Below, piece by piece: positions 5,046 through 11,372 of a stretch of 13,144 nt of DNA (its first letter is position 1; each line of letters opens with the position of its first letter). The translations under genes and the position numbers were made by a program. Source of the stretch: Nitrospirota bacterium. Its GTDB lineage: Bacteria; Nitrospirota; Nitrospiria; Nitrospirales; NS-4. The notes beneath the pieces were generated by a model. That model searched no databases and was not told the DNA's origin. It saw only the letters and a program-made list of their open reading frames with translations. The DNA lies in assembly GCA_005877565.1 (NCBI GenBank), contig VBOK01000002.1, positions 1 through 13,144 of the forward strand, read 5' to 3'.

Positions 5046-6108
5046 AAAGCGCCATGAGCTTCGCGAAGCAGCGACCCGCGCCGGACTCCACTACGTCACG
5101 GACGGCTTGGCCGGCATCCGTCGGCGCCGTTCCGGGAAGGGTTGGAGCTACTACGCCCCGAACGGTTCGCGCATCAGTGACCCGGGCAGCCGGAAACGGC
5201 TCAACGCGCTGGCGATCCCGCCGGCCTGGACCGACGTGTGGATTTGCCCGGATCCCAACGGCCACATCCAGGCGACGGCGCGCGACGCCCGCGGCCGGAA
5301 GCAGTATCGCTACCATCCCTCGTACCGCGAAACGCGTGACAGGTCGAAGTTTCGCCGCATGCTCGAGTTCAGCGAGGTCCTCCCGATTCTCCGGGAACGC
5401 GTGGAGCGCGATCTTCGCGCCGGCGACCTGACCCGGCGCCAGATCCTCGCCACCGTGGTGCGGCTGCTGGACAAGACGCTCATTCGTGTGGGCAAGGACG
5501 AATACGCCCGCGAAAATCGCTCCTTTGGGCTGACGACTCTGCGCAGGCGGCACGTGCAGGTCGCAGGGGACTTGCTGCGATTCAGCTTCAGGGGTAAGAG
5601 CGGGGTCGAACACTCCGTGTCCATCACCGAACCCCGGCTCGCTCGCATCATCCAACGGTGCCAGGATCTGCCGGGTCAGGAATTGTTCCAGTACCTCGAC
5701 GCGTCCGGGAAGCGTCAAACCGTTTCGTCGGACGATGTGAACGCCTACCTTCGGGGAATCACCGGTCGCGACGTCTCGGCCAAGGATTTCCGCACCTGGG
5801 GAGGCACGATGGTGGCCGCTGTTGAGCTGCGGGCAATGGGGCCTGCGGCGAGCCGTCGTGAAGCGGACCGGAACATCGTCCGGGCGCTCGATGCGGTGGC
5901 CGAGCGGCTCGGGAACACGCGCGCCGTATGTCGGAAGTACTACGTCCACCCCGCGCTGGTACATGCCTACCTCCTGGGCCACACCGCCCCACTGTCCTTC
6001 ACCCCGCCGTCACGCCGCGTCCGCCGCGAGAAGTCTACCGCCGCGCTGCGGCGCGACGAGGTTGCGGTCCTGCAATTCCTCCAGGAGAAGGTGCCGGGCG
6101 CTCGTTAG
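5035..6108 (+). CDS. DNA topoisomerase IB (poxvirus-type)
   Basis: The 357-residue protein is the expected size for bacterial TopIB, which relaxes supercoils through a 3'-phosphotyrosine intermediate without ATP. The N-terminal domain includes GIRRRRSGKGWSYYAPNG and IPPAWTDVWICPDPNGHIQA. Catalytic residues are visible: Arg151 (LIRVGKDEYARENRSFGL), Lys188 in the GKSGVEH hairpin, Arg253 in AKDFRTWGGT, Asn294 in RLGNT (His in vaccinia; Asn is common in bacteria) and the nucleophile Tyr303 in VCRKYYVHP. The enzyme looks intact. ATG 5035 lies inside the last codons of the beta-barrel gene, implying translational coupling, which is odd given the unrelated functions. The 3' end is high in GC and no clear terminator follows. 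Confidence 0.93.
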   Translation: MRGEKRHELREAATRAGLHYVTDGLAGIRRRRSGKGWSYYAPNGSRISDPGSRKRLNALAIPPAWTDVWICPDPNGHIQATARDARGRKQYRYHPSYRETRDRSKFRRMLEFSEVLPILRERVERDLRAGDLTRRQILATVVRLLDKTLIRVGKDEYARENRSFGLTTLRRRHVQVAGDLLRFSFRGKSGVEHSVSITEPRLARIIQRCQDLPGQELFQYLDASGKRQTVSSDDVNAYLRGITGRDVSAKDFRTWGGTMVAAVELRAMGPAASRREADRNIVRALDAVAERLGNTRAVCRKYYVHPALVHAYLLGHTAPLSFTPPSRRVRREKSTAALRRDEVAVLQFLQEKVPGAR

Positions 6109-6146
6109 GTCCTCGGCCGACACCCGGAGTTTTCGTGTCTATTCCT

Positions 6147-6220
6147 TTCAGTTTCCATAAGTTGGAGGCGGCAAGTAACTTTTGGCAGTGAGGAGTGTCA
6201 TAATGGGTGAGGAAACTGAA
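6147..6220 (+). other. Leader region of the DUF3300 gene with distant inverted repeat
   Basis: The 132 bp between the topoisomerase stop and the DUF3300 start hold no gene. A perfect 10-bp inverted repeat is present: TTCAGTTTCC (6147-6156) and GGAAACTGAA (6211-6220), 54 bp apart. TGTCATAAT at 6196-6204 resembles an extended -10 element but lacks a good -35 box, so the promoter call is weak. A strong Shine-Dalgarno, AAGGAGG (6228-6234), stands six bases before the ATG. The repeat arms could pair in the leader RNA if transcription starts upstream, or serve as a bipartite protein site. Confidence 0.4.
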
Positions 6221-6240
6221 CTAGGATAAGGAGGCTTGAT

Positions 6241-7587
6241 ATGCTCCGCCTCGGCACCGTCATCATCCTGGCGCTGCTCCTGTCGCCCTTCCCGGCTCAC
6301 GCCGAACTCTGGCGTTGCCCCCAGGCAGATGGTTCAGATGTCTTAACTGACAAGTTGACGGACCCCAGTACGTGTCAGCAGTACGAGGCGGAAGCCGACT
6401 TCAACGTTGTGCCGAGTTCCTCGACGACGGCACTGTCCGAAGTGGGTCCTAGTAGGCGTGCGTTTACGCAGCAAGAGCTCGATCAGATGCTGGCGCCGAT
6501 TGCGCTTTACCCCGACTCGCTCCTGTCGCAGATTTTGATGGCATCGACGTATCCGCTCGAGGTCGTCGAGGCCGCGCGTTGGTCCAGGGCCAATCCCGAC
6601 CTCAAAGGCGACCAGGCCGTGCGGGCGGTCGAACAGAACAGTTGGGATCCCAGCGTCAAATCGCTTGCTGCATTTCCACAGGTTCTTCAGATGATGGACG
6701 AGAAGCTGGACTGGACGGAACGGCTCGGCGATGCGTTTCTCGCCCAGCAGGCCCAGGTGACAGACACAGTCCAGAATTTGCGCCATAAGGCGTACGACGC
6801 CGGTAATCTCAAGTCGACCGACCAGGTCCGCGTGGACCAGCAGGGGCAGACCATCGTGGTCGAGCCGGCGAGGCCAGAAGTCATCTACGTCCCCTACTAC
6901 GATCCGGCGGTGATCTACGGGCCGTGGTGGTGGCCGGCGTACCCGCCGGTCTATTGGGCGCCGTGGCCCGGCTATTTCGTCGGCCCCAGATTCGCCGTGG
7001 GTTTCACCTGGGGCGTCGGGATTCCGGTGGGCGTAGGGTTCTTTTTCGGCGCCTTCGACTGGCCGCATCGCCACATTACCGTTGTCAACGTGAACAACTT
7101 CTACTTCCGCACGGGGAACGTGAACCGGGTGACTGTTTGGCAACACGATCCAGTCCATCGCCGGGGTGTGCTCTATCGGGATGCGTCGTTGCGTCAACAA
7201 TTTCGTCGCACGAGCGCGTCGCCCGAGGTACGTCGCGATTTCCGCGGACACGAGCCGTCTTCGTTTGAGGGTCGTCGCGAATTTGGCAATCGCCAGGAGG
7301 CGCGCGGTGGCCCCGGCAGTCGTCCAGAACAACGAGGCAGCCTGTCCGGTCGCATGAACGTGCCCGACGTTAGCCGTTCCTCCCCACGCATCGCTCCAAG
7401 CCGCCCGAGTGCGCCCAGCGGAGTCAGTCCTCCTCCTCATTTTGAACAGCGGCCTCATGCCTTCGAAGGCGTAGGCCATGGAGCGGACGTGCGGACCTTC
7501 AGCTCGCGCGGGCACGCGAGCTTCCAAGGCTCCGCGCCACGGTCTTCCGGCAGCTTTCGCGGCGGCAGCGGAAGTTCGCACCACTAG
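6241..7587 (+). CDS. Exported DUF3300 protein with disordered basic tail
   Basis: A 448-residue precursor with a signal peptide (MLRLGTVIILALLLSPFPAH, cleavage after AHA). A short DUF4124-like segment follows (LWRCPQADGSDVLTDK). DUF3300 then runs from about residue 74 to 300, with the family's strongly conserved LAPIALYPDSLLSQILMAST, YPLEVVEAARW, SWDPSVKSLAAFPQVL and VIYVPYYDPAVIYGPWWW blocks. After a Gly/Trp/Pro-rich, possibly membrane-associated stretch (WAPWPGYFVGPRF), the last ~130 residues are low-complexity Arg/Ser/Gly/His and probably disordered. The function of DUF3300 is unknown; it is a cell-envelope protein frequently found beside DUF2950, as here. ATG 6241 has a strong AAGGAGG at good spacing, suggesting high expression. 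Confidence 0.88.
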   Translation: MLRLGTVIILALLLSPFPAHAELWRCPQADGSDVLTDKLTDPSTCQQYEAEADFNVVPSSSTTALSEVGPSRRAFTQQELDQMLAPIALYPDSLLSQILMASTYPLEVVEAARWSRANPDLKGDQAVRAVEQNSWDPSVKSLAAFPQVLQMMDEKLDWTERLGDAFLAQQAQVTDTVQNLRHKAYDAGNLKSTDQVRVDQQGQTIVVEPARPEVIYVPYYDPAVIYGPWWWPAYPPVYWAPWPGYFVGPRFAVGFTWGVGIPVGVGFFFGAFDWPHRHITVVNVNNFYFRTGNVNRVTVWQHDPVHRRGVLYRDASLRQQFRRTSASPEVRRDFRGHEPSSFEGRREFGNRQEARGGPGSRPEQRGSLSGRMNVPDVSRSSPRIAPSRPSAPSGVSPPPHFEQRPHAFEGVGHGADVRTFSSRGHASFQGSAPRSSGSFRGGSGSSHH

Positions 7588-7629
7588 CAGCAGCGAAGTG
7601 ATCTCCCAACCTAGGGCCAAGAGGGGAAT

Positions 7630-8538
7630 ATGGTGAACAGGACAATCTGCGCTTTGGCGCTCATGGTGATGGCGCCCATGGCTCTGGCAGCGACGGCAGG
7701 GCCCAAAAGCTTTGCGTCGCCCGAGGCAGCGATCGCCGCACTGGTTGAAGCGGTTGAGGTGAACGATCAACCGATGTTGCATGGGATTCTAGGCTCTCAC
7801 GGCAGCAAGCTGACCAGTTCGGGTGACGAGGTCGCCGATCGGCAAAACCGCGAGGCATTTCTCAAGGCCTATGGCGAAGCCCACAAGCTCGTGCTCGAAG
7901 GCGACACGAAAGCCACGCTTGTGATCGGCAAGGACGAGTGGCCGATGCCGATTCCGCTCGTGAAATCGGATGGCGGTTGGCGTTTCGACACTCAGCAGGG
8001 CGAAGAAGAAATTCTCGCCCGCCGCATCGGCCGCAACGAACTGGCGACGATCCAGGTTTGCCTCGCGATCGTTGACGCCGAGCGCGAGTACGCGGCGCTC
8101 GATCTGGATGGCGATGGTATTCCGGAATATGCACCCAAACTCGTGAGCGCGCCCGGCAAGCGCGATGGGCTCTATTGGCAGACAACAGCGGACGAGCCGC
8201 CGAGTCCGCTCGGACCGCTGCTGGCGGCAGCGGCGAGCGAGGGCTATACCCGCTCAGGCTCCCGGACTCTTGCACCCTATCATGGCTATTTCTATAGAAT
8301 TCTCACCCGGCAGGAGCAGGACGCTCCGGGCGGGGCCTACGACTATTTTGTCAAGGGCAAGATGATCGGCGGTTTCGCGGTGATCGCCTATCCGGCGCGT
8401 TATGGCGCATCAGGCATCATGAGTTTTATTGTCAATCATGACGGGGTGGTCTATGAAAAGGACCTGGGCAAGGACACCGTCGCGATAGCCTCCAAGGTGA
8501 CGACATTCAATCCCGACGCGAGCTGGAAACGACCGTAA
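7630..8538 (+). CDS. Exported DUF2950 protein
   Basis: A 302-residue precursor with a signal peptide (NRTICALALMVMAPMALA, then ATAG). The mature protein matches the DUF2950 layout: FASPEAAIAALVEAVEVND near the N-terminus, WPMPIPLVKSDGGWRFDTQQG, GEEEILARRIGRNELATIQ (the most conserved block), ALDLDGDGIPEYAPKL (a Ca-like Asp-rich loop, DLDGDG), APYHGYFYRILTRQ and GIMSFIVNHDGVVYEKDLG. No enzymatic function is established that I know of. It lies 42 bp after the DUF3300 gene, with GAGGGG (7621-7626) serving as Shine-Dalgarno for ATG 7630 or GTG 7633. The two genes are very likely one operon and one envelope function. Confidence 0.88.
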   Translation: MVNRTICALALMVMAPMALAATAGPKSFASPEAAIAALVEAVEVNDQPMLHGILGSHGSKLTSSGDEVADRQNREAFLKAYGEAHKLVLEGDTKATLVIGKDEWPMPIPLVKSDGGWRFDTQQGEEEILARRIGRNELATIQVCLAIVDAEREYAALDLDGDGIPEYAPKLVSAPGKRDGLYWQTTADEPPSPLGPLLAAAASEGYTRSGSRTLAPYHGYFYRILTRQEQDAPGGAYDYFVKGKMIGGFAVIAYPARYGASGIMSFIVNHDGVVYEKDLGKDTVAIASKVTTFNPDASWKRP

Positions 8539-8593
8539 CGACCTGCCCCCCTTTTTCGTCCTACTTTTTTCCCCGCCCAAGGAGGAAGCCGGT

Positions 8594-9220
8594 ATGCCGA
8601 CCAAGCGCCAACTGCAAGACGAGCATATGGCACAGCGTCTGCAGGACCAACTACGGGTTTACAAGAGAGTCCAAGCAATACGCAAGAATCCGAGGGAACT
8701 TGACGAGATTGCGTTTTACCCTGTGCACGACAAGCGACGTGAGACACCTGCGTATAAGAAGGTACACAAGAAGATGGTAAGGGACGAGGATCGCCCATGT
8801 CTCATTTGCGGTGTCCGCAACTCTACGCTCAGGGATCCGAAGGCTAATACCTACGGTGCCAAGGCTATGGAAACCCACCACCACGTCATCGAGTGGGCCC
8901 TGGCCAACGCAATTAGTGTTGAGAAGTTCAACAAGCACATGCTACCTCACCTCCGGAAGCGGCACCCTGACAGCCACGAGTACAAGCAGGACTTCACTCA
9001 AGAACAAATCCTGGACTGGGTTGACCACGACGAAGACAATCTCTGGGTTCTTTGTGACGTCCATCATCGCGCGAAGTATCTTGGCATTCACGAGATCACA
9101 TTTCCGATATGGGGCCCTATGGACCTCTTGCGCGATGACTTCGAGGATTACGTGCGAACTGAAATCGGCAAGCTGAAAGGCAAGAAACGGCCCACACTTC
9201 GCAAGAAGCCCCCGTCATGA
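8594..9220 (+). CDS. HNH-type zinc-finger nuclease-like protein
   Basis: A 208-residue, highly charged protein without signal peptide or membrane segment. CLICG (69-73) and C154-DVHH form a likely Cys4/His zinc-supporting frame. The triple-His METHHHVIEWAL (92-103) and DNLWVLCDVHHRAKYLGIHE (148-167) match the H-N-H arrangement of the beta-beta-alpha-metal nuclease fold. The C-terminal IWGPMDLLRDDFEDYV and a basic tail (GKLKGKKRPTLRKK) could contact DNA. It may be a free-standing endonuclease of phage or mobile origin or a diverged regulator; I cannot decide. Codon use is noticeably richer in A/T third bases than in the neighbours. AAGGAGG (8579-8585) gives a firm start. The stop is 9 bp from the convergent smpB stop. 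Confidence 0.7.
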   Translation: MPTKRQLQDEHMAQRLQDQLRVYKRVQAIRKNPRELDEIAFYPVHDKRRETPAYKKVHKKMVRDEDRPCLICGVRNSTLRDPKANTYGAKAMETHHHVIEWALANAISVEKFNKHMLPHLRKRHPDSHEYKQDFTQEQILDWVDHDEDNLWVLCDVHHRAKYLGIHEITFPIWGPMDLLRDDFEDYVRTEIGKLKGKKRPTLRKKPPS

Positions 9221-9229
9221 GGGCGATTT

Positions 9230-9715
9230 TCACTTCTTTCGCCGCCCGCCTTTCATGGCTCGTTCCATCTCGCGGCCGGCCTCGCGCTGTTTGATGGTCT
9301 CACGGCGGTCGTACTCCTTCTTCCCCTTGGCCAGCGCAATCTCCACCTTGGCAAGCCCGCGCGGCGAGAAGTAGATCCGCAGCGGCACGAGCGTCAGGCC
9401 CTTCTGCTGGGTCTGGCCGATCAATTTGCGGATCTCCTTCTTGTGCAGGAGCAGGACGCGCGGGCGCAGGGGATCGTGGTTCATGATGTTGCCGTGGCTG
9501 TACGGACTGATGTGGCAGTTGTGCAGACGGACCACGCCCTTATCCACGCTGGCGTAACTATCGCGGAGGTTGGCCCGGCCCTCGCGCAGGGACTTGACCT
9601 CCGTACCCTTGAGCGCGAGCCCCGCCTCGAGCTTCTCCTCGATCGCGTAGTCGTGGAACGCCTTGCGGTTGGTCGCGACGACCTTCTCGCCCTGCTCTTT
9701 CTTGTCGTGGGCCAT
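9230..9715 (-). CDS. smpB: SsrA-binding protein SmpB
   Basis: The 161-residue product is full length for SmpB, the partner that delivers tmRNA (SsrA) to ribosomes stalled on broken mRNAs. Diagnostic blocks are ATNRKAFHDYAIEEKLEAG, GTEVKSLREGRANLRDSYA, LHNCHISPYSHGN, HDPLRPRVLLLHKKEI and TLVPLRIYFSPRGLAKVEIA, then GKKEYDRRETIKQRE and the usual basic C-terminal tail (GGRRKK). No tmRNA gene is seen nearby. It reads away from gmhA. The 83-bp region between them contains a promoter for each direction. Only a weak Shine-Dalgarno precedes the ATG, and the leader from the predicted promoter would be about nine bases. Confidence 0.95.
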   Translation of the reverse strand: MAHDKKEQGEKVVATNRKAFHDYAIEEKLEAGLALKGTEVKSLREGRANLRDSYASVDKGVVRLHNCHISPYSHGNIMNHDPLRPRVLLLHKKEIRKLIGQTQQKGLTLVPLRIYFSPRGLAKVEIALAKGKKEYDRRETIKQREAGREMERAMKGGRRKK

Positions 9716-9729
9716 GCTCAGGTCAACCC

Positions 9730-9738
9730 ACTATACCA
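9730..9738 (-). promoter_or_regulatory. Putative extended -10 promoter of smpB
   Basis: On the minus strand, TGGTATAGT fits the extended -10 pattern TG-N-TATAnT. Transcription would begin near 9723, about nine bases before the smpB start codon. The hexamer 17 bp upstream (TGTCAA) is a poor -35, and is simply the complement of the gmhA -35 box. The extended -10 would have to carry this promoter. Confidence 0.4.
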
Positions 9739-9752
9739 TTCCCCAGCGTTCC

Positions 9753-9781
9753 TTGACACTCCGAGGCCCCTCTCCTACAAT
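9753..9781 (+). promoter_or_regulatory. Near-consensus sigma-70 promoter of gmhA operon
   Basis: TTGACA (9753-9758), a 17-bp spacer and TACAAT (9776-9781) match the sigma-70 consensus at all six and five of six bases with ideal spacing. Transcription should begin near 9788, only 11-17 bases before the gmhA start codon(s). This is the best promoter in the window and probably drives gmhA, the unknown gene and murJ together. Confidence 0.8.
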
Positions 9782-9808
9782 CACGCTCACCACCCGAGGT
9801 GAGCGTGA
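9781..9808. promoter_or_regulatory. 11-bp perfect inverted repeat over gmhA transcription start (operator-like)
   Basis: TCACGCTCACC (9781-9791) and GGTGAGCGTGA (9798-9808) are exact reverse complements around the 6-bp spacer ACCCGA. The left arm begins on the last base of the -10 box and the predicted transcription start lies inside it. The right arm contains both possible GTG start codons and part of the Shine-Dalgarno. Because RNA would begin within the left arm, only a truncated hairpin could form in the mRNA. A DNA operator for a dimeric repressor therefore seems more likely than an RNA switch. Confidence 0.6.
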
Positions 9809-10380
9809 AGCCCCAGATCCACCGCTGGTTTGAAGAGAGCGCCGAGGCGAAGCTCAAGTTCGTCGCGGAGCACGCCGACCGCATCCAGCAGCTCGCCGAC
9901 CTGCTCGTCGAGACGTTCCGCAAGGGCAACAAGGTGCTGCTCTTCGGCAACGGCGGGAGCGCCATGGACGCCTCGCACATCGCGGCCGAGTTCGTCGGGC
10001 GCTACCGGCGCGAGCGGAAGCCGCTGGCGGCGATCGCGCTCTCCGCGGATCAGGCGAAGCTCACCTGCATCGCCAACGACTACGACTTCTCCGAAATTTT
10101 TGCCCGACAGGTCCAAGCGCTGGGCCACCCGGGCGACGTGGCGATCGGCATCAGCACCAGCGGCAACTCCCCGAACGTCCTGAAGGGACTCCTGGCGGCG
10201 AAGGCGCAAGGGCTCGTGACGGTGGGCTGGACCGGCGGGACGGGCGGCAAGCTCGTCGGCCTCGTGGACCATCCCTTCGTCGTCCCCTCCAAAGTGGTCG
10301 CCCGCATCCAGGAGACGCACATCACGCTCGGCCACGTCCTCTGCGAGCTCGTTGACGAGGCGCTGCTTGGCAAAGAGTAA
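9805..10380 (+). CDS. gmhA: D-sedoheptulose 7-phosphate isomerase (SIS domain)
   Basis: GmhA converts sedoheptulose 7-phosphate to D-glycero-D-manno-heptose 7-phosphate, the first step toward the ADP-heptose used in LPS inner core. The ~191-residue protein is of normal length and has the single SIS domain: LLFGNGGSAMDASHIAAEFVGRY near residue 50, IGISTSGNSPNVLKGL near 120 and ARIQETHITLGHVLCE near the end. Counting from the upstream GTG at 9799, the zinc ligands His60, Glu64, Gln171 and His179 match those of E. coli GmhA. GTG 9805 is preferred because GAGG (9796-9799) lies five bases upstream; GTG 9799 has no Shine-Dalgarno. The next gene starts inside its last codons. Confidence 0.93.
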   Translation: MKPQIHRWFEESAEAKLKFVAEHADRIQQLADLLVETFRKGNKVLLFGNGGSAMDASHIAAEFVGRYRRERKPLAAIALSADQAKLTCIANDYDFSEIFARQVQALGHPGDVAIGISTSGNSPNVLKGLLAAKAQGLVTVGWTGGTGGKLVGLVDHPFVVPSKVVARIQETHITLGHVLCELVDEALLGKE

Positions 10381-11371
10381 GCAAACCGGAGCCCCGCAAC
10401 TCCGCGTTCCCCTCGTCAAGCCGCTCGCTCTCCACAAGGTCAAGACCTACCCGCTGGCCAAGCGCTACAGCAAGGTCAAGCTCGGCGAGTCCGCCCGGCC
10501 GTGGAAGCCCGGCGGCACCGTGACCGACTTCCTCGCCGGACTGCCTGACATCCTCGCTGCGTGCACGCTGCGCGAAGTGACGGACGCGATCGTCAAGGCC
10601 CGCCTGGCTGGCAAGCCGTTGGTCGTCGGCCTGGGCGCGCACCCCACGAAGGTCGGCCTCAACCCCGTGCTCGTGGACCTGATGGAGCGGCGGGTCATTA
10701 CGGCGCTGGCGCTCACCGGCGCGGTCATCATCCACGACTTCGAGCTGGCGCTGATGGGACGCACCTCGGAGGAGGTGGATACGGAGATCAACACCGGCCG
10801 TTTCGGGATGGCCGAAGAGACCGGCCGCTTCCTGAACGAGGCGATCACACGCGGCGTGCGCAAGGGCCTGGGCATCGGTGAAGCGTTAGGGGCCTGGATC
10901 GAGGAGCGGCGCTTCCCGAACCGGCAGACGAGCCTGCTGGCGGCCGGCGTGCGGCTCGGCATTCCGGTGACGGTGCACGTGGCGATCGGCACCGACATCA
11001 TCCACATGCACCCCGCCATGGACGGAGCGGCGGTGGGCGAGGGGACGCTGCGTGACTTCCGCACGTTCGCAGCGGTGGTCGCGGGCCTCGAGGGCGGCGT
11101 GTACCTGAACCTGGGCTCCGCCGTCATCATGCCGGAGGTGTTCCTCAAGGCCCTCACGCTGGCCCGCAACCTGGGTCATACGGTAAACCGGATCACCACC
11201 GTCAACATGGACTTCCTCCCGCACTATCGCCCGCTCACCAATGTCGTCCGGCGGCCGACCCAGAAGGGCGGCGCGGGGCACATGCTGATCGGCCACCACG
11301 AGATCATGGTGCCGCTCTTGGCTGCCGCGGTGCTGGAGCGGCTGAGTTCGCCGAGGCGGGCCAAGCGCTGA
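10367..11371 (+). CDS. Conserved protein of unknown function, gmhA/murJ-linked
   Basis: I recognise this as a conserved type but cannot name a function. The 334-residue soluble protein has a basic N-terminus (LVKPLALHKVKTYPLAKRYS), VVGLGAHPTKVGLNPVLVDL (86-105), ALALTGAVIIHDFELALMG (113-131), FGMAEETGRFLNEAI (146-160), LGIPVTVHVAIGTDIIHMHP (198-217), GGVYLNLGSAVIMPEVFL (243-260) and NVVRRPTQKGGAGHMLIGHHE (292-312). Alternating hydrophobic strands, glycine loops and conserved His residues suggest a Rossmann-like enzyme. The order of the IPV...D and LGSAV...K blocks faintly recalls deoxyhypusine synthase, but this is weak. TTG 10367 is preferred, with GAGG six bases upstream and a 14-bp overlap with gmhA. 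murJ follows one base after its stop. The context points to LPS heptose or envelope sugar metabolism. Confidence 0.75.
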   Translation: MAKSKQTGAPQLRVPLVKPLALHKVKTYPLAKRYSKVKLGESARPWKPGGTVTDFLAGLPDILAACTLREVTDAIVKARLAGKPLVVGLGAHPTKVGLNPVLVDLMERRVITALALTGAVIIHDFELALMGRTSEEVDTEINTGRFGMAEETGRFLNEAITRGVRKGLGIGEALGAWIEERRFPNRQTSLLAAGVRLGIPVTVHVAIGTDIIHMHPAMDGAAVGEGTLRDFRTFAAVVAGLEGGVYLNLGSAVIMPEVFLKALTLARNLGHTVNRITTVNMDFLPHYRPLTNVVRRPTQKGGAGHMLIGHHEIMVPLLAAAVLERLSSPRRAKR

Positions 11372-11372
11372 A

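Noticed and set aside
4984..5982. A 332-codon minus-strand open frame opposite topoisomerase IB
   Set aside because: Composition-driven shadow; the plus strand encodes a complete TopIB with all catalytic residues.
6343..7782. A 479-codon minus-strand open frame opposite DUF3300
   Set aside because: No recognisable domain, and it crosses the DUF3300/DUF2950 boundary. The plus-strand genes have signal peptides, ribosome sites and family motifs.
9208..9230. Possible bidirectional terminator between the HNH gene and smpB (GCCC/GGGC then GATTTT)
   Set aside because: The stem is only four base pairs with a nine-base loop inside coding sequence, too weak to call.
9781..9808. Inverted repeat as an RNA thermometer or start-codon-sequestering hairpin
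   Set aside because: The predicted transcript begins inside the left arm, so the full stem cannot form in the mRNA. Kept instead as a DNA operator candidate.
9713..9810. tmRNA (ssrA) gene or riboswitch beside smpB
   Set aside because: The gap is only 83 bp, fully explained by two promoters and a palindrome; no tRNA-like end or known aptamer is visible.
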